Positions 62,287-64,000 of a DNA stretch of 64,000 nucleotides are shown here, piece by piece. The stretch's first letter is position 1. Every line of letters begins with the position of its first letter. The stretch is from Bacteroidota bacterium (GTDB lineage: Bacteria > Bacteroidota > Bacteroidia > Chitinophagales > Saprospiraceae). Where the stretch lies: assembly GCA_003045895.1 (NCBI GenBank), contig PZPC01000003.1, positions 78,146 through 142,145 on the forward strand, given 5' to 3'. A program made the position numbers and the translations under genes. The notes below the pieces were generated by a model. The model saw only the letters and a list, made by a program, of their open reading frames with translations, did not search any database and was not told where the DNA came from.

Positions 62287-64000
62287 GTGTCAGTCAAATT
62301 GAACCGCTATCTACTGCTATTGCTGTGGGTTCTGTTCAGTCTGAATCTTTCAGCGCAAAACCCTCACGGGGATGCGTTGAAGATGGACTGTGCGGCCTGC
62401 CATTCCCCGGCAAGTTGGGACATTCCGGCCGATCACTGGATCGTTACTGAGGCTAACCAGGCCAAGCCAAAGGTGTCGCCCATGACGGGGATGTTACTCC
62501 CCCTCGACACCAGCGCGTTCAATCACCGCAGAACAAATTTCCCCTTAACAGGCCACCACGCAGTAGTCAATTGCCGGGATTGCCACGCGACCCTCGTTTT
62601 TGACCAGGCCAAAACCGATTGCATCTCCTGCCATACCGATGTGCACCAAATGACGGTGGGGAACGATTGTGCCCGCTGTCATACTTCGAATAATTGGTTG
62701 GTGGATGATGTGACGGAACTTCACCAGGCAAACGGCTTTCCACTTACGGGCGTACACGCCAACGCCAATTGTGTAGACTGCCATATGGCAGAAACAGCAC
62801 TGCGGTTTGATCGCAACGGCAATGATTGTATCAGCTGTCACGCCGCCGATTTCGCGGCTTCCACCAATCCCAATCACACGGAGGCAGGCTTCAGTACCGA
62901 CTGCCTGGAATGCCATGATGTGTTTACCCCCGATTGGCATACCGATCAGGTCAATCACGACTTTTTTCCGCTTACCCTGGGGCACGACCTGGCTGACTGT
63001 GCCCGTTGTCATACCAACGGTGATTTTGCCCATACCCCTACCGATTGTTTCGCTTGCCACCAGACCGACTTTGAAACGGCCCAACAGCCCAATCACCTGA
63101 ATGCCGGGATGACCACCGATTGCGCTACCTGCCATACCACCAACCCCGACTGGATGCCGGCGGAGTTTCTGACGCACGATGCCCAGTTCTTTCCCATCTA
63201 CAGCGGTGCCCACGAGGGGGAGTGGAGCGCTTGCGTGGACTGCCACACGGATCCGACGAATTTTGCAGCGTTCACTTGTACAACCTGCCACACCAATCCC
63301 ACTACCGATGATGGGCATACGGGGGTAGGTGGCTACGTGTTCGAAAGCAATGCCTGTCTGGCGTGCCACCCCATGGGCGGCGTCGGGGATGGTTTTGATC
63401 ACAACCTGACGGGCTTTCCGCTTACGGGCGCGCACCTGGCGGCCGAGTGCCTGGATTGCCACGCCGCCGGTTATGCCGGTACTCCGACGGATTGTGCGGC
63501 TTGCCATACACTGGATTTCAATGAAGCCACCAATCCCAATCACGTCGCCTTAGGTATTCCGACGGATTGCGCGACTTGTCATACGACGGAACCAGGCTGG
63601 GCGCCAGCGACCTTTGCAATCCATGATGATTATTACCCGCTGAACGGTGCGCACGCGCCGATTGCGAACGACTGCGCGCTGTGCCACGTGGGCGGCAACT
63701 ACACTACCACGCCGAACACCTGTGCGGGCTGCCACACCCCGGACTTCAACGCGACGACGAACCCGAACCACGCGGCGGCGCAGTTTTCGACGACGTGTAC
63801 GGACTGCCACACGGAAGAAGCATGGGCACCTTCCACGTTTGACCACAATGCGTTCTACCCGCTGAACGGTGCGCACGGAGTAATTGCGAACGAGTGCGCG
63901 CTGTGCCACATTGGAGGTAACTATACTACCACGCCGAACACCTGCGCGGGCTGCCACACCCCGGACTTCAACGCGACGACGAACCCGAACCACGCGGCGG
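62287..64000 (+). CDS. second multiheme c-type cytochrome, partial at the right edge
   Basis: The frame is open from GTG 62287 to the end of the window (571 codons, no stop). GTG is preceded by AAGGAA and an in-frame TAA at 62275; it opens a signal peptide (SVKLNRYLLLLLWVLF to LSAQ). The visible part has 21 CxxCH motifs, starting with CAACH near residue 37. Repeated modules end with a PLxGxH-type motif, for example FNHRRTNFPLTGHH and FDHNLTGFPLTGAH. From about 63415 the modules have a period of 73-74 residues, and the last two are nearly identical in DNA (period 222 bases). It belongs with the 23-heme cytochrome; the full protein is probably considerably larger. Confidence 0.92.
   Translation, partial: MSVKLNRYLLLLLWVLFSLNLSAQNPHGDALKMDCAACHSPASWDIPADHWIVTEANQAKPKVSPMTGMLLPLDTSAFNHRRTNFPLTGHHAVVNCRDCHATLVFDQAKTDCISCHTDVHQMTVGNDCARCHTSNNWLVDDVTELHQANGFPLTGVHANANCVDCHMAETALRFDRNGNDCISCHAADFAASTNPNHTEAGFSTDCLECHDVFTPDWHTDQVNHDFFPLTLGHDLADCARCHTNGDFAHTPTDCFACHQTDFETAQQPNHLNAGMTTDCATCHTTNPDWMPAEFLTHDAQFFPIYSGAHEGEWSACVDCHTDPTNFAAFTCTTCHTNPTTDDGHTGVGGYVFESNACLACHPMGGVGDGFDHNLTGFPLTGAHLAAECLDCHAAGYAGTPTDCAACHTLDFNEATNPNHVALGIPTDCATCHTTEPGWAPATFAIHDDYYPLNGAHAPIANDCALCHVGGNYTTTPNTCAGCHTPDFNATTNPNHAAAQFSTTCTDCHTEEAWAPSTFDHNAFYPLNGAHGVIANECALCHIGGNYTTTPNTCAGCHTPDFNATTNPNHAA
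63634..64000 (+). repeat. 222-bp tandem repeat inside the cytochrome gene, cut by the window edge
   Basis: Copy one runs 63634-63855. Copy two starts at 63856 and is cut at 64000. Over the 145 shared bases I count 12 differences, and the right 75 bases differ at only one. Each unit encodes PLNGAH, CALCH, GGNYTTTPNTCAGCH and NATTNPNHAA. Codons here are markedly richer in GCG, ACG, AAC and CCG than earlier in the gene. Confidence 0.85.

Noticed and set aside
1..64000. tRNA or rRNA genes
   Set aside because: I scanned the gaps for T-loop and cloverleaf-like sequence and for conserved rRNA stretches and saw none; a dedicated tRNA search was not possible here.

Overview
The window looks like a chromosome segment from a Bacteroidota bacterium, most likely of the Saprospiria (Lewinella/Haliscomenobacter-like). 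The evidence is type IX secretion (T9SS) C-terminal domains of both the A type and the gliding-associated CHU_C type, PorV-like and SusC-like outer-membrane proteins, a complete Bat/MoxR operon, DUF3108 and DUF4230 proteins, and several intergenic sites matching the Bacteroidota promoter (TTTG, 17-23 nt, TAnnTTTG). Coding DNA is GC-rich by eye (mid 50s percent), apart from one clearly AT-rich gene at 38560-39198. I saw no rRNA, tRNA, CRISPR array or intact insertion sequence.

Layout. 0.3-8 kb: an aldo/keto reductase, a secreted six-CHRD-domain protein, two tiny membrane proteins and uvrA. 8.3-16.3 kb: a tightly packed moxR-DUF58-DUF4381-like-batA-batB-batC-short batD-batD operon. 16.8-25.8 kb: a three-gene envelope module (TonB-dependent receptor, 1361-residue secreted protein, PorV-like barrel) with a perfect hairpin at each of its two internal gene junctions. 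26.1-31.4 kb: housekeeping genes (greA, HIT protein, ruvC, a flippase-like membrane protein, DUF3108, DUF4230, rhodanese, pgeF). 31.4-38.1 kb, minus strand: an orphan sensor kinase, an SGNH lipoprotein, a PhnP-like hydrolase and a giant SprA-like outer-membrane protein. 38.5-44.5 kb, plus strand: the AT-rich lipoprotein gene, a secreted zinc protease, an amino-acid permease and a Rieske oxygenase. 44.6-51.8 kb: a 2403-residue surface protein with a lectin-like head, 23 two-cysteine repeats and a CHU_C sorting domain. 51.9-57.9 kb: a methyltransferase, a DinB/YfiT protein, a flavin oxidoreductase, small membrane proteins, a secreted serine hydrolase and a diacylglycerol-kinase-like protein.

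58.0-64.0 kb is the most unusual part. It is a co-directional run of a five-helix protein carrying two HX13H pairs (a predicted di-heme b cytochrome), a membrane-anchored Fe-S flavoprotein, a 23-heme c-type cytochrome, and a second multiheme cytochrome that already has 21 CxxCH motifs when it leaves the window. Together they could form an electron-export chain from cytosolic reductant, through membrane hemes, to a long periplasmic or extracellular heme wire. That function is inferred; the motifs are visible in the sequence.
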